A program made the translations under genes and the position numbers. The notes beneath the pieces were generated by a model. The model searched no databases. It saw nothing but the letters and a program-made list of their open reading frames with translations, and was not told where the DNA came from. A stretch of 56,231 nucleotides of DNA from Thiobacillus sp. GTDB taxonomy: Bacteria; Pseudomonadota; Gammaproteobacteria; Burkholderiales; Thiobacillaceae. The stretch covers positions 1-56,231 of the forward strand of contig JANJWS010000057.1 in the NCBI GenBank assembly GCA_024709425.1, in the 5' to 3' direction. This document shows positions 16,734-26,513 of the stretch, one piece after another. Each line of letters opens with the position of its first letter. The first letter of the stretch is position 1.

Positions 16734-19235
16734 CCGGGTGGCTTGGTAGGCGGCCAGCGCGGCCTGCGCCTGCGCGAGGGCTTCCCGCACGCCATCCAGC
16801 CGTGTGTGCGACAGCCCGGCGCCCAGCTCGAAAGGCTTGACCCTTTCGGCCTCGGCACAGCGCTGCGCCAGCAGGCTGGCGCCGACGTCGCTCGCGCCGC
16901 CTTTCAGCATGTGCAGCTGGTGGTGCCACTGATTGTAATCTCGGGCCTCCAGTGCGCGTTCGATATCCCGGATGGTACGTGCACTATCCGATTCGAAGCT
17001 CGCAAGCAGGTCTTCGACGAAGGCGGGGCCCCCCAGTTGCGTGAGATCGTCGAGCACCTGTTCGTCCAGTTCGCGTGCCTCCGTCGGTGCGGCCGCCGCG
17101 GGTGGCAGGGCCGCTGCCTGCTGTCGTGCCAGCCGCGCGATCAGGTCGATGAGTTCGCGGCTGTTGACCGGCTTGGTGAGAAAGGCGTCCGCGCCGGCCG
17201 CTTCGCATGCGGCCTGCGCCTCGTTGCGTGCGTCGGCGGTGAGCATGATGATCGGCAGGCGCCCGCTTTCCATGAAACGCCAGCGCTGCACCACCTCGGG
17301 ACCCGACAGGTTCGGCATGTGCATGTCGATGATCGCCAGATCGAAGGCGTGCTCGCCGGATTCGAGCAAGGCCAGTGCCTCCTCGCCTTCGCACGCGATC
17401 GTCACCGTGTGTCCGGTGTGTTCGAGCAGGCCGCGGACGACGCGCTGGTTTACCGGGTTGTCTTCGGCAACCAGGATGCGCAGCCGCGTCTCGAGGCTGG
17501 ACTGTGCCTGGAAGCGATTGGCCAGCGAAATCACGTTCGCCGGCATGTCGCGGCTCACGGCGGCATGGATTGCATTGAACAACAGGGTCGGGTTGATCGG
17601 CGTGCGCAGCACGGACGCGTAGCCTTCATGCAGGAAGTGGGCATCGTGTGCGGCGGACATCGTGTCGTCGGACTCGATCAGGATTACCGGCAAACTGGCG
17701 AGCGCGGGATCATCACGCAACAACTGGAGGAAGGCACCGGGATCGCCGGGCAGCGCGGCATGTTCGATGACCACCGCGCCGGCCGGGGGCGTGCCGCCTG
17801 GCCAATTCGACAGTTCGGCGGCGAGCCGCGCCGCGTTCTCCGTCGGGACGGTCTCGCCGCCCCAGTTGCGGATCACGCTCTGCAGTCGCATGGTCAGCTC
17901 GGTCCCGGCCAGGATGGCGACGCGCATCGGGGCATCGAAACGCTCGTCGCCGGCCGTGGGCTGGGTCGTCTGCAGCGAGAAGGGCAGTTCGAACCAGAAG
18001 GTGGTGCCCTCGCCTTCGCGGCTGTGTACGCCGATTTGACCTCCGAGTGATTCCACCAATTGCTTGGCGATGGTGGTGCCAAGACCGGTGCCGCCGAAGC
18101 GGCGGGTGATGGTGGGGTCGGCCTGGGTGAAGCTGTCGAAGATGCGCGCCTGCGCCGCCTCCGACATGCCGATGCCGGTGTCCACGATCTCGAAGCGCAG
18201 TCGCTGCGGCTGGCCGTGTCCCACCGGCCGGACGTAGACGTCGACCCGGCCCTGCTCGGTGAACTTGATGGCATTGCCGATGAGGTTGACCAGGACCTGT
18301 CGCAGATGGCGCGCGTCGCCATGAAGCTGGTAGGGCGTCTGGGGGGCGATGTGCGAGGCCAGTGCGAGGCGCTTGCTGCGTGCCTGGGGTTCCAGCATCG
18401 CTACCGTGCCGTTGACGGTGCGATGCAGGTCGAAATCCTCGTGCGTCGAGGCGAGGCGGCCGGATTCGATGCGGGAGATGTCGAGCACCTTGTCGATGAG
18501 TTCGAGCAGCGTGTGTGCGGAGGCGCGGATGATCTGCGCGTATTCCTTCTGTTCCTTGTTGAGGGGGGTTTCGTCGAGCAGGTCGGCGACGCCGATCACG
18601 CCGTTCAGCGGGGTACGCAGCTCGTGACTCATGTTGGCAAGGAAATTCGACTTGGCCTGGCTCGCTTCCTTCTCGCGGCGGACCGCCCCGTGCAGTTGCC
18701 GGAGCAGGCTGGCGGCATACAGCGGCACCACGACCAGCGTGAGCCAGATGCCCCACCACAGCGGTGTGTGCGTCTGCCAGAAGGGATTGAACTGGTACAC
18801 GAGGATGAAGCCGAGCGCGGAGGCAATCGTCGAGGCCAGGAGGTAGGGCATGCCGTAGCGAAATCCGTTGCCGAGCGTGACCCAGAGGTAGACTGCCACC
18901 ACCGGTGCGCCGGTCTCGTGGGTGATCGCCAGCATGTAGGTGGCGACGGCGAAGTCGTGCACCATGCCCAGGCTGCGGCGCAGGACCGAAGCGCCTGTAT
19001 CGACCACCGAGCCGATCAGCAGCGCCAGCGAGATCGCGCCTAGCGAGAGGCCGAGCCAGTGCACCTGCTCGTCGATGGCCGCACTGTGGCCAAGCCAGGC
19101 GAGCGAGAAATACAGATAGAAGCCGACAACGATGATGAAGCGGATCAGCGCCTGCTGGAATTCCGTGTCCGGCCGCGACCCGAGCCGCTTGCGCAGGGGG
19201 TCGAGAAATGCGGGGCAGGGCAGGTGGTCGAGCAT
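16713..19235 (-). CDS. rpfC: RpfC-like hybrid sensor kinase for DSF
   Basis: The 840-residue protein has an N-terminal region of about five hydrophobic membrane segments (residues about 30-178). Next come a histidine-kinase core with phosphoacceptor His204 (ANMSHELRTPLNG) and an HATPase domain (NLIGNAIKFT, FGGTGLGTTIA). A degenerate receiver-like segment at about 437-560 is followed by a true receiver with Asp637 (IIDMHMPNLSG) and Lys688, and a C-terminal HPt domain with His775 (HMLKGGASDVG). This matches RpfC, which senses DSF and also binds and restrains RpfF. The gene lies 12 bases downstream of rpfG on the same strand. The extra degenerate receiver is worth comparing with the Xanthomonas protein. 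Confidence 0.9.
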   Translation of the reverse strand: MLDHLPCPAFLDPLRKRLGSRPDTEFQQALIRFIIVVGFYLYFSLAWLGHSAAIDEQVHWLGLSLGAISLALLIGSVVDTGASVLRRSLGMVHDFAVATYMLAITHETGAPVVAVYLWVTLGNGFRYGMPYLLASTIASALGFILVYQFNPFWQTHTPLWWGIWLTLVVVPLYAASLLRQLHGAVRREKEASQAKSNFLANMSHELRTPLNGVIGVADLLDETPLNKEQKEYAQIIRASAHTLLELIDKVLDISRIESGRLASTHEDFDLHRTVNGTVAMLEPQARSKRLALASHIAPQTPYQLHGDARHLRQVLVNLIGNAIKFTEQGRVDVYVRPVGHGQPQRLRFEIVDTGIGMSEAAQARIFDSFTQADPTITRRFGGTGLGTTIAKQLVESLGGQIGVHSREGEGTTFWFELPFSLQTTQPTAGDERFDAPMRVAILAGTELTMRLQSVIRNWGGETVPTENAARLAAELSNWPGGTPPAGAVVIEHAALPGDPGAFLQLLRDDPALASLPVILIESDDTMSAAHDAHFLHEGYASVLRTPINPTLLFNAIHAAVSRDMPANVISLANRFQAQSSLETRLRILVAEDNPVNQRVVRGLLEHTGHTVTIACEGEEALALLESGEHAFDLAIIDMHMPNLSGPEVVQRWRFMESGRLPIIMLTADARNEAQAACEAAGADAFLTKPVNSRELIDLIARLARQQAAALPPAAAAPTEARELDEQVLDDLTQLGGPAFVEDLLASFESDSARTIRDIERALEARDYNQWHHQLHMLKGGASDVGASLLAQRCAEAERVKPFELGAGLSHTRLDGVREALAQAQAALAAYQATRLRAESL

Positions 19236-19247
19236 GGCCGGTAGAGC

Positions 19248-20372
19248 CTAGGCGCTGTCGCCCAGCTCGCGCATGATCGCGGCGACGCCATCGATGCGCA
19301 ACTCGAAGGCGCGCACGCAGGCCGGGTCGAAGTGGCGCCCACGCTCGGACTGAATGTAGGACAGGGCGTCCTGGAACGTCCACGCCTGCTTGTAGGGACG
19401 GTTCGACATCAACGCGTCGAAGACGTCGGCTACCGCGACGATGCGTGCCGCCAGCGGGATGGCGTCCCCCGACAACCCCTGCGGATAGCCGCTACCGTCG
19501 TATTTCTCGTGGTGCCCGAGCGCGATCACTGCACCCATCTGCAGGTAGCGCGACGGACTGTCGGCGAGAATCTCATGACCGATCAACGGGTGCCGGCGCA
19601 TGATCTTCTGTTCTTCCGGGGTGTGGCGGCCGGGTTTCAGGAGAATCTGATCGGGAATGCCGATCTTGCCGATGTCGTGCATCGGTGCCGCGGCTTCGAT
19701 TTCGTCGCACTCCATCGCGGTGAGCTTGAGTTCCTCGGCGATCAGGCGCGCGTATTTCGCCATGCGCAGAATGTGGTTGCCGGTGTCCTCGTCGCGATAT
19801 TCACCCGCCTTCGCCAGCTTCAGCAGGGTTTCGCGTTCGCGCATGCGAACCTCGCGTGTGGCGAGCATCACCTGGTCTTCCAGCCATTGCGCACGATCCG
19901 CCACCAGCTTCTGGTTGCGGCGCAGCGCCAGCAGGTTGATGCAGCGGGCGCGGCATTCCTGCGGGTCGATCGGGCGCGTGAGGAAATCGGTGGCGCCGTT
20001 TTCCAGCGCCTGGTAGCGGATCTGGCGGTCTTCCACCACGGTGACGATGATGAGAGGCACGTCAGCCAGTGTGCGCTCGGCCCGCACGCGGCGGGTGAAT
20101 TCGATGCCGTCCATTCCCGGCATGCGGTAGTCGGTGATGATGAGGTCCGGGGTGGCACGCTGCATCTGCTCCAGCGCATCGTAGGGATCCGCATAGCTTT
20201 CCACCACGACGCCCGGCTCCAGCGAGCGGGCCAGCCCCTCGAGCAGGCTGCGCGCGGTGGCGCGATCATCGAGGATGACCACCCGGGCGCCACGGGTTCG
20301 CATATTGCGAATGGGCGTGGCCGGCCGGGAGGGAGTGACGATGCGCAACGGCTCAGCGGCCACGGTGTCCAC
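19248..20372 (-). CDS. rpfG: RpfG-like response regulator with HD-GYP phosphodiesterase
   Basis: The 374-residue protein has a receiver domain (Asp81 in IITDYRMPGMDG) and an HD-GYP domain with HDIGKIGIPD (His232-Asp233) and HHEKYDGSGYP (287-297). That domain hydrolyses cyclic di-GMP. In the Rpf pathway, phosphorylated RpfG lowers cyclic di-GMP and so couples cell density to biofilm, motility and exoenzyme genes. The usual receiver lysine is an arginine here (FLTRPID). The start given is a GTG with no clear ribosome-binding site; an ATG at 20303 would remove the poorly conserved N-terminal 23 residues. It is first in the rpfG-rpfC operon; there is no rpfH between them. Confidence 0.9.
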   Translation of the reverse strand: MDTVAAEPLRIVTPSRPATPIRNMRTRGARVVILDDRATARSLLEGLARSLEPGVVVESYADPYDALEQMQRATPDLIITDYRMPGMDGIEFTRRVRAERTLADVPLIIVTVVEDRQIRYQALENGATDFLTRPIDPQECRARCINLLALRRNQKLVADRAQWLEDQVMLATREVRMRERETLLKLAKAGEYRDEDTGNHILRMAKYARLIAEELKLTAMECDEIEAAAPMHDIGKIGIPDQILLKPGRHTPEEQKIMRRHPLIGHEILADSPSRYLQMGAVIALGHHEKYDGSGYPQGLSGDAIPLAARIVAVADVFDALMSNRPYKQAWTFQDALSYIQSERGRHFDPACVRAFELRIDGVAAIMRELGDSA

Positions 20373-20531
20373 CTGTCAGGTTGAAAAAAGGTTTCTTAAG
20401 GGGTTTCTTGGAGATATCGACCCGGATTTTTTTTACTTTAGCGCGCCCGGTGGCGAAGTTGAAGCCTCCCCGGCAGGGCGAGGGCGCGTACGCGATCGAC
20501 TTCGCGGATGGGGTGTCGGTCTTGAGGCCGA

Positions 20532-22502
20532 TCATCCCAGCAGGCGCGTCATCGCCTCGCGGTACTTTTCGCTGGTCCGGGTGACGATTTCGGGCGGTAG
20601 CGCGGGGCCCGGCGCTTGCTTGTTCCAGCCGCTGGCTTCCAGCCAGTCGCGCACGAACTGCTTGTCGAAACTCGGCGGGTTGCTGCCCGGACGGTACTGG
20701 TCGGCCGGCCAGAAACGCGACGAATCGGGCGTGAGCGCCTCGTCGATCCACACCAGTCGGCCGGCTTCGTCGAGCCCGAACTCGAACTTGGTGTCGGCGA
20801 TGATGATACCGCGAGTGAGCGCATACTCCGAGGCAGCTCTATACAACGCAAGGCTCACGTCACGCACCTGGGCGGCGAGCTCGGGGCCGATCAGCGCCGC
20901 CATCGGCTCGAAGGGGATGTTCTCGTCGTGCGCGCCGACCGCCGCCTTGGTCGACGGTGTGAAGATCGGTTCCGGCAGGCGGTCGGCCTGCCGGAGGCCG
21001 GCCGGCAGCGGGATGCCGCACACCGACTGCCTCGCCTGGTACTCCTTCCAGCCGGAGCCGACCAGATAGCCGCGCACGATCGCCTCCACCGGTAGCGCCT
21101 TGAGTTTCCTCACTACGATGGCGCGCCCGGCGACCTGGTTGCGCTCGTTTTCGGCGACCACGGATTCGGGCGCAATGTCGAGTGTCTGGCTTGGCACGAT
21201 AGATTTCAGCCTGTCGAACCAGAAGGCCGAGACCTTCGTCAGCACTTCGCCCTTGCCGGGGATCGGCGTCGGCATCACCACGTCAAAGGCCGACAGGCGG
21301 TCGGTGGTCACGATCAACAGCTTGTCGTCGCCGACGGCGTAGATGTCGCGTACCTTGCCTTTGTGAACGAGCGGCAGGGAGGCGATACGGGATTCGAGAA
21401 GCGGCGCGGACATGGCGGAAACAGCTGGATGATCGGAGGCGGCATTATAGCCGCCGCGGTAAAAGGCGCTGGCCTCGTAGACGCCGCGCAGCTCGCGCAG
21501 CGCGACCAGCAGCACAGCCGCCAGCGGCACCGCCAGCAGCACGCCGACGAAGCCGAACAGCTGGCCGAATGCCGCCAGCGCGAAGATCACCGCGACCGGG
21601 TGCAGGCCGACGCGTTCGCCGACCAGGCGCGGCGTGATGACGTAGCTCTCCAGCACCTGTCCCACAAGGTAGATGCCGGCCACCCAGGCCACGCCGGTCC
21701 AGTCTGCAAATTGCAGCAGTGCGACCAGCAGCGCGAGGATCATGCCGAGGCCGAAGCCGAGGAAGGGCACGAAGGAGAGCACGCCTGTGAGGATGCCGAT
21801 CGGCAGCGCGTAGTCGAGCCCGGCTGCCCAAAGCGCAATCGCGTAATACAGGGAGAGCGCCAGCATGACCGCCATCTGGCCGCGCAGGAACTCGCCGACC
21901 ACCTCGTCCATCGTGCGTGCCACGCGGGTGACTGCACCCGTCCAGCCACGCGGGGTGAGGGTTGCGACACGTTCGATCATGAGGTCCCAGTCCTTCAGCA
22001 GGTAGAACATGACCACGGGAATGAGCAGCAGATTGGCAAGGATGCCGACGATGGCGAGCGCCCCGGTCTGCAGTGTCGGAAGCCAATCCGTTCCGCTTTG
22101 CGCAGCCTTTTCCGTGAGCCAGGCCCTGAGCGTGGCCAGATCGAACTCGACGGTGATGCCAAAGGTCTGCGCAAGCCACGGCAGCAAGCGTGTCTGCAGG
22201 AGATCGAGGGCGGCCGGCACGCGCTGGGAGAGTTCGATGAACTGGCTCTGGAACAGCGGCAGTGCCACCAGCAGCAGCGCGAATACCACCAGCCCGGCGA
22301 ATACGATGACCAGCACCGTGCCGGTGGTGCGCGACACGCCGCGCTGCTCCAGGCGGTCGACCAGCGGATCGAAGATGTAGGCGAGCAGCGCGCCGGCGAG
22401 GAAGGGCGTGAGAATCGGCCCAAGCAGATAGACCAGCCAGCCGGCGAAGACGAGAACAGCGAGCGCGAGCCAGGGCAGGGCGAACGGGCGGGGAGTCGGC
22501 AT
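20532..22502 (-). CDS. purC: In-frame fusion: AI-2E-family permease joined to SAICAR synthetase
   Basis: One open frame of 656 residues covers two normally separate proteins. Residues 1 to about 350 are an AI-2E/PerM-family permease with its usual hydrophobic segments ([59 protein letters not shown]). Residues from 364 are a full PurC of 293 residues ([19 protein letters not shown], then [39 protein letters not shown]), which condenses CAIR with aspartate in purine synthesis. A linker of about 13 residues joins them, with no stop codon. PurC can probably also start alone at 21413, since a TATAAT lies 30 bases before that ATG. The permease ATG at 22502 was chosen because homology begins there; an earlier start at 22553 overlaps purM. 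Confidence 0.82.
   Translation of the reverse strand: MPTPRPFALPWLALAVLVFAGWLVYLLGPILTPFLAGALLAYIFDPLVDRLEQRGVSRTTGTVLVIVFAGLVVFALLLVALPLFQSQFIELSQRVPAALDLLQTRLLPWLAQTFGITVEFDLATLRAWLTEKAAQSGTDWLPTLQTGALAIVGILANLLLIPVVMFYLLKDWDLMIERVATLTPRGWTGAVTRVARTMDEVVGEFLRGQMAVMLALSLYYAIALWAAGLDYALPIGILTGVLSFVPFLGFGLGMILALLVALLQFADWTGVAWVAGIYLVGQVLESYVITPRLVGERVGLHPVAVIFALAAFGQLFGFVGVLLAVPLAAVLLVALRELRGVYEASAFYRGGYNAASDHPAVSAMSAPLLESRIASLPLVHKGKVRDIYAVGDDKLLIVTTDRLSAFDVVMPTPIPGKGEVLTKVSAFWFDRLKSIVPSQTLDIAPESVVAENERNQVAGRAIVVRKLKALPVEAIVRGYLVGSGWKEYQARQSVCGIPLPAGLRQADRLPEPIFTPSTKAAVGAHDENIPFEPMAALIGPELAAQVRDVSLALYRAASEYALTRGIIIADTKFEFGLDEAGRLVWIDEALTPDSSRFWPADQYRPGSNPPSFDKQFVRDWLEASGWNKQAPGPALPPEIVTRTSEKYREAMTRLLG
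21444..21449 (-). promoter_or_regulatory. Consensus -10 inside the fusion linker, likely purC promoter
   Basis: On the minus strand TATAAT sits at the centre of an 18-base perfect palindrome (GGCGGCATTATAGCCGCC, 21438-21455), 30 bases before the internal purC ATG at 21413. No good -35 is visible. It suggests purC was, or still is, transcribed separately from the permease. Confidence 0.5.
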
Positions 22503-22504
22503 AG

Positions 22505-22519
22505 GCGGTAAAATACCGC
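22505..22519 (+). promoter_or_regulatory. purM promoter region with a palindromic -10
   Basis: GCGGTAAAATACCGC is a perfect odd palindrome containing TAAAAT (22509-22514), placed 28 bases before the purM GTG. It lies directly upstream of the divergent permease ATG at 22502 as well, so both genes may start from here. No clear -35 is present. Confidence 0.4.
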
Positions 22520-22542
22520 ACTTTTTGATTCTGGAGCCGGGC

Positions 22543-23571
22543 GTGTCTTCCATTTCCTACAAAGATGCCGGGGTCGATATCGACGCTGGCGATGCGCTGG
22601 TCGAACGCATCAAGCCGCTGGCGAAGCGCACCCTGCGCCCCGAGGTGCTTGCCGGCATCGGCGGCTTTGGCGCGCTGATCGAAATCTCGAAGAAGTACAA
22701 GGAGCCGGTGCTGGTGTCCGGCACCGACGGCGTCGGCACCAAGCTGAAGCTCGCCTTCGAACTCGACCGCCACGACACCGTCGGCATCGACCTCGTCGCC
22801 ATGAGCGTCAACGACATCCTGGTGCAGGGGGCCGAGCCGTTGTTCTTCCTCGACTACTTCGCCTGCGGCAAGCTCACGCTGGACACCGCCGAGGCAGTCA
22901 TCGCCGGCATCGCGACCGGCTGCGAGCAGGCCGGCTGCGCGCTGATTGGTGGCGAAACGGCGGAAATGCCCGGCATGTATCCCGCCGGCGAATACGACCT
23001 CGCCGGCTTCGCGGTCGGCGTGGTGGAGAAAAGCAAGATCATCGGCGGCCAGGATATCGTCCCCGGTGACGTCGTGCTCGGGCTGGCGTCGTCGGGCGCG
23101 CACTCCAATGGCTATTCGCTGGTGCGCAAGCTGATCGAGGTGTCGGGCATCGACCTGGCATCCGACTTCCACGGCCGCCCGTTCGCCGACGCGGTGATGG
23201 CGCCGACGCGCATCTATGTGAAGCCGATGCTGGCGCTGATGGAAAAGCTCAACGTGAAGGGCATGGCGCACATCACCGGCGGCGGCATCACCGGCAACCT
23301 GCCGCGCTGCCTGCCGGAGAGCGTCGCCGCGAAGGTCGACCCGGCGAGCTGGACACGCCCGCCGCTGTTCGACTGGCTGCAGCAGGCCGGCAACGTCGAG
23401 CCCGGCGAGATGCTGCGCACCTTCAACTGCGGCATCGGACTGTGCGTGGTGGTGGCGGCGGCCGACGCCGCCGCCGCGAAGGCACAGCTCGAGGTCGCCG
23501 GCGAGACGGTGTGGCAGATCGGCGAGATCGTCGCCCGTCCCACCGGCGCTGACCAGGTCCTCTATTCGTGA
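22543..23571 (+). CDS. purM: Phosphoribosylformylglycinamidine cyclo-ligase (AIR synthetase)
   Basis: The 342-residue enzyme closes the imidazole ring of AIR using ATP. It opens with [24 protein letters not shown] and has the typical [41 protein letters not shown] and [14 protein letters not shown] blocks. I chose the GTG at 22543 because GGAG lies six bases upstream and the family's N-terminus begins there; a TTG at 22525 is in frame but has no ribosome-binding site. It overlaps purN by four bases and heads a small operon with purN and two DUF3108 genes. Confidence 0.95.
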   Translation: MSSISYKDAGVDIDAGDALVERIKPLAKRTLRPEVLAGIGGFGALIEISKKYKEPVLVSGTDGVGTKLKLAFELDRHDTVGIDLVAMSVNDILVQGAEPLFFLDYFACGKLTLDTAEAVIAGIATGCEQAGCALIGGETAEMPGMYPAGEYDLAGFAVGVVEKSKIIGGQDIVPGDVVLGLASSGAHSNGYSLVRKLIEVSGIDLASDFHGRPFADAVMAPTRIYVKPMLALMEKLNVKGMAHITGGGITGNLPRCLPESVAAKVDPASWTRPPLFDWLQQAGNVEPGEMLRTFNCGIGLCVVVAAADAAAAKAQLEVAGETVWQIGEIVARPTGADQVLYS

Positions 23572-24200
23572 CCTGCCGCGTCGTCGTGCTGCTGTCCGGC
23601 CGTGGCAGCAACTTCCGAGCCATTGCCGAGGCCGCGCTGCCGATAGAGATTGCCGCGGTCATCAGCAACCGGCCGCAGGCGGCGGGGCTGGAATACGCGC
23701 GCGAACGCGGCATCCCCGCGATCGCACTCGACCACACCCAATACGCCGACCGCGCGACCTATGACGCGCAGCTCGCCGACGAGGTTGAACGGCACCGCCC
23801 CGATCTGGTCGTGCTCGCTGGCTACATGCGCATTCTGAGCCCGGCGTTCATCGCGTGCTTCGAGGGCCGACTGCTCAACATCCATCCGTCGCTGCTGCCG
23901 ATGTTCCCCGGCCTGCACACCCACGAGCGCGCACTCGAAGAAGGCGTGAAGGTGCACGGCTGCACCGTGCATTTCGTCACCGACAAGCTCGATCACGGCC
24001 CCATTGTCATCCAGGCCGCGGTGCCGGTGCGCGCCGACGACACCCCCGAGACGCTGGCCGCGCGCGTGCTGGCGCAGGAGCACCGCATCTACCCTCAGGC
24101 GGTGCGCTGGTTCGCCGAGGGCCGGCTGGTAAATATTCATGGCCGGGTAAACTTGAAGGACGATTCGACGTCACAGTCCGTGTTATCCACCGGAACGTGA
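23568..24200 (+). CDS. purN: Phosphoribosylglycinamide formyltransferase 1
   Basis: The 210-residue enzyme transfers a formyl group from 10-formyltetrahydrofolate to GAR. The phosphate loop SGRGSNF is at residues 10-16, and the catalytic residues Asn104, His106 ([12 protein letters not shown]) and Asp142 are in place. The start is a GTG overlapping the purM stop (GTGA), so translation is coupled. It is followed two bases later by a DUF3108 gene. Confidence 0.95.
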   Translation: MTCRVVVLLSGRGSNFRAIAEAALPIEIAAVISNRPQAAGLEYARERGIPAIALDHTQYADRATYDAQLADEVERHRPDLVVLAGYMRILSPAFIACFEGRLLNIHPSLLPMFPGLHTHERALEEGVKVHGCTVHFVTDKLDHGPIVIQAAVPVRADDTPETLAARVLAQEHRIYPQAVRWFAEGRLVNIHGRVNLKDDSTSQSVLSTGT

Positions 24201-24202
24201 CG

Positions 24203-24901
24203 ATGCTTCGAATTCTCCCGCTGATCTTCGGCCTGTTCGCCGCGGTGGCCCATGCCGCGCCACCGCAGCAGATGGAACTGGTGTACGACCTCTACCGCAA
24301 TGGCGTCAAGTTGGGCCAGGTCACCGACAGTCTCACCCGCAGCGGCAGCCGCTACACGCTGGTGAGCACCTCGCGGGCGCGCGGTGCGCTGGCGCGGCTG
24401 TGGCCAGGGTCGATCAGCCTCGAAAGCCGGGGCAGCGTGACTGCGCGGGGTCTGCGCCCCGCGTCATTCACCCATGCCCGCAGCGATGCGCCGCAGAAAC
24501 TCGCGACTGCCCGCCTCGACTGGGCGCAACACCGCATCGAATGGACCTACAAGGGCGACACCTGGCAGGTGGGCGGCCTCGAGGCCGGCGCGCAGGACCA
24601 ACTCTCGCAGCTCTACCAGTTCATGTTTGCCCCAGCCCTGTCTGCCGATTACCAGCTGCAGGTGGTGAGTGGACGTGATCTCAACGATTACCGCTACGTC
24701 CGGGAAGACGGTGGCAGCCTCGAAACCGCCCTGGGCACGCTGGCGACCCAGCGCTATCGGCGTCTGACCGACGGTCCGGAACAGAAGGCTGTCACCGTCT
24801 GGATCGCTCCGGAACGGGCGAACCTGCCGGTGCGGGTGCGCGTGATCGAGGATGGCGTCACCGTCGAGCAACACCTGGTGCGCGCCAGCGTCAGGGATTA
24901 A
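24203..24901 (+). CDS. DUF3108 exported protein (first copy)
   Basis: The 232-residue protein has a signal peptide (MLRILPLIFGLFAAVAHA) and a DUF3108 domain: MELVYDLYRNGVKLGQVTDS, YQFMFAP and LETALGTLATQRYRR. Function is unknown. The family is commonly found next to purN in betaproteobacteria. It lies two bases after purN and four bases before a second DUF3108 gene, with which it shares the ETALGTL segment. A periplasmic location is likely. Confidence 0.8.
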   Translation: MLRILPLIFGLFAAVAHAAPPQQMELVYDLYRNGVKLGQVTDSLTRSGSRYTLVSTSRARGALARLWPGSISLESRGSVTARGLRPASFTHARSDAPQKLATARLDWAQHRIEWTYKGDTWQVGGLEAGAQDQLSQLYQFMFAPALSADYQLQVVSGRDLNDYRYVREDGGSLETALGTLATQRYRRLTDGPEQKAVTVWIAPERANLPVRVRVIEDGVTVEQHLVRASVRD

Positions 24902-24905
24902 CCTC

Positions 24906-25931
24906 ATGAGGCGCGGCGCACGCGCGGGGTGGCTGGCGCTGGCGGCTTCGCTGCTGCTGCATGCGGCGATCATCGGCGGATTCCACGAATGGACGCCGCC
25001 ATCGCCTGTCCCGATCGCGGTGCCTGCTATCGAGGCACGCCTGGTCGCGGTCATGCCCGAGCCGGCCCCGGTCATCCCGGCCCCTCCATCCAGCTCACCT
25101 GTGTCCCCGGTGACGGCCATGGCGCCCGCTCCCGCACCTGCGGCGGAGCCCTCCGCTGCGGTTGTCGACTCTGCCGAGGCGGTTGCGGTCGTCGAAGCCG
25201 AACCGCAATCGGGCGCGGCGCAGCCCGAACCCGTTGTGGTGGAGCCGGCGTCCGGGCCCCACAATGTTGTGGCACCGGCCGAGACCACCACCGTGCCATT
25301 TGCGCTGCCTGCGCGTATCGACATGCGTTTCAAGGTGCATTACGGCGTTGCGTCAGGGGAGCAGACCCTGGTTTGGGTGAGCGACGGCGTGCAGTACACC
25401 GTCACCAGCGTGGCCACGGCGACCGGGCTGGCCGGTGTGTTCTATCGCGGACAGCTGGTGCAGACGAGCCGTGGCCGTGTCAACGCGCAGGGCCTGCAGC
25501 CGGAGGAATTCTGGGACCAGCGCGGCAACCGCCGGAGCAGCACGCGTATCGAGCAGGCTGGCGATGGCACCCGGCTCGTGCTGAATCCGGCACAGGGAGC
25601 GCCGCGCCACCTCGCCCATGCCGGCGGTGTGCAGGATCTGCTCAGCCTGATGTTCCAGCTTGCCCTCGCAGCGCCGCTGGAGGGGCAGGCGACCTATGCG
25701 GTGTTCAACGGCAAGAAGCTGCGCGAATACACCTTCGAGCCGCGGGGCGAAGTCGAACTGGAAACCGCGCTGGGGACGCTCAATACGTTGCACGTTGCCC
25801 GCGTCGCCGATGCGGCGGGACGTTTCGAGGCGTGGCTCGCGGTGGAGCGCAACTACCTGCCGGTACGGGTGCTGCGCGGCGATGACGCCGGCAACGTGGT
25901 CGAACTGCGCGTGTTGTCGATCGCGCCGTAG
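24906..25931 (+). CDS. DUF3108 protein with membrane anchor and proline-rich spacer (second copy)
   Basis: The 341-residue protein has an N-terminal anchor (LALAASLLLHAAIIGGF), an alanine/proline-rich spacer of about 100 residues that resembles a TonB spacer, and a C-terminal DUF3108 domain (MRFKVHYGVASGEQTLVWVS, ETALGTLNTLHVAR). It is probably fixed in the inner membrane and reaches into the periplasm. It is the last gene of the purMN operon and a paralogue of its upstream neighbour, so it may be the anchored form of a pair. Function is unknown. Confidence 0.8.
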   Translation: MRRGARAGWLALAASLLLHAAIIGGFHEWTPPSPVPIAVPAIEARLVAVMPEPAPVIPAPPSSSPVSPVTAMAPAPAPAAEPSAAVVDSAEAVAVVEAEPQSGAAQPEPVVVEPASGPHNVVAPAETTTVPFALPARIDMRFKVHYGVASGEQTLVWVSDGVQYTVTSVATATGLAGVFYRGQLVQTSRGRVNAQGLQPEEFWDQRGNRRSSTRIEQAGDGTRLVLNPAQGAPRHLAHAGGVQDLLSLMFQLALAAPLEGQATYAVFNGKKLREYTFEPRGEVELETALGTLNTLHVARVADAAGRFEAWLAVERNYLPVRVLRGDDAGNVVELRVLSIAP

Positions 25932-26513
25932 CGCGGTCGGCACCGCCTTTCCAATCCGCTTATCCCGTAAGCGGGAGGGGGGCAAACGTTGGGCCCAAAC
26001 CGATTAATCCCGGATTGTCGATTAGCCGATGTGACAAAGATCCTGTCGGCCGGTGCCAAGACTGCGGCACGCGCAGGCAAGTCGGGCCGCACCAAGTTCC
26101 CCTCCCCCTCGAGGGGGGAGGGGTCGGGGGAGAGGGTGACAACGGTCCCGTGCTCGTCGCCAGCGCATGCATGAGACAGACCCTCCGTTGGCCGGGAGTT
26201 GCCCGGCGGCAAGTCACTTTTCTTGCTTGCCCAAGAAAAGTAACCCAAAGAAGGGCACCCCGACATCCCCGAATTCCCGGAAACCGGCCCGGCCGGACGG
26301 GCGGCGAAGAACTCGCCCCGCCTGGCTGTTTTTGATTTTGTTTTTTGTGGGCGGGGCTCAGACACCTTTGCCGCCGATCCGTCCGTCCGGGCCGTTTTCC
26401 GGCGGGGCTGTAAGGGGAGGAAAGTCAAAACCCGGCCGTAGGTTTGCGGCCCGCCACATGCTGTGTTGCCGGGGGTCATTTCCTGCTCCAACCGCCCCAA
26501 TGGACTATTCGGG
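25932..26513. other. Long intergenic region with repeats
   Basis: About 580 bases between two convergent gene ends hold no convincing gene. Contents in order: a small hairpin near 25961-25975, an inverted repeat around 26100-26122 (CCCTCCCCC/GGGGGGAGGGG), and a conserved repeat element with a perfect hairpin at 26216-26241. GC-rich stretches follow near 26341-26420. Open frames here look like translated repeats. Confidence 0.6.
26205..26300. repeat. Conserved intergenic repeat with a 10-bp hairpin
   Basis: ACTTTTCTTG (26216-26225) pairs perfectly with CAAGAAAAGT (26232-26241) around a six-base loop, followed by AACCCAAAGAAGGGCACCCC. This pattern resembles an intergenic repeat I recognise from many beta- and gammaproteobacterial genomes, whose role is unknown. 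The outer boundaries are approximate. Confidence 0.6.
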
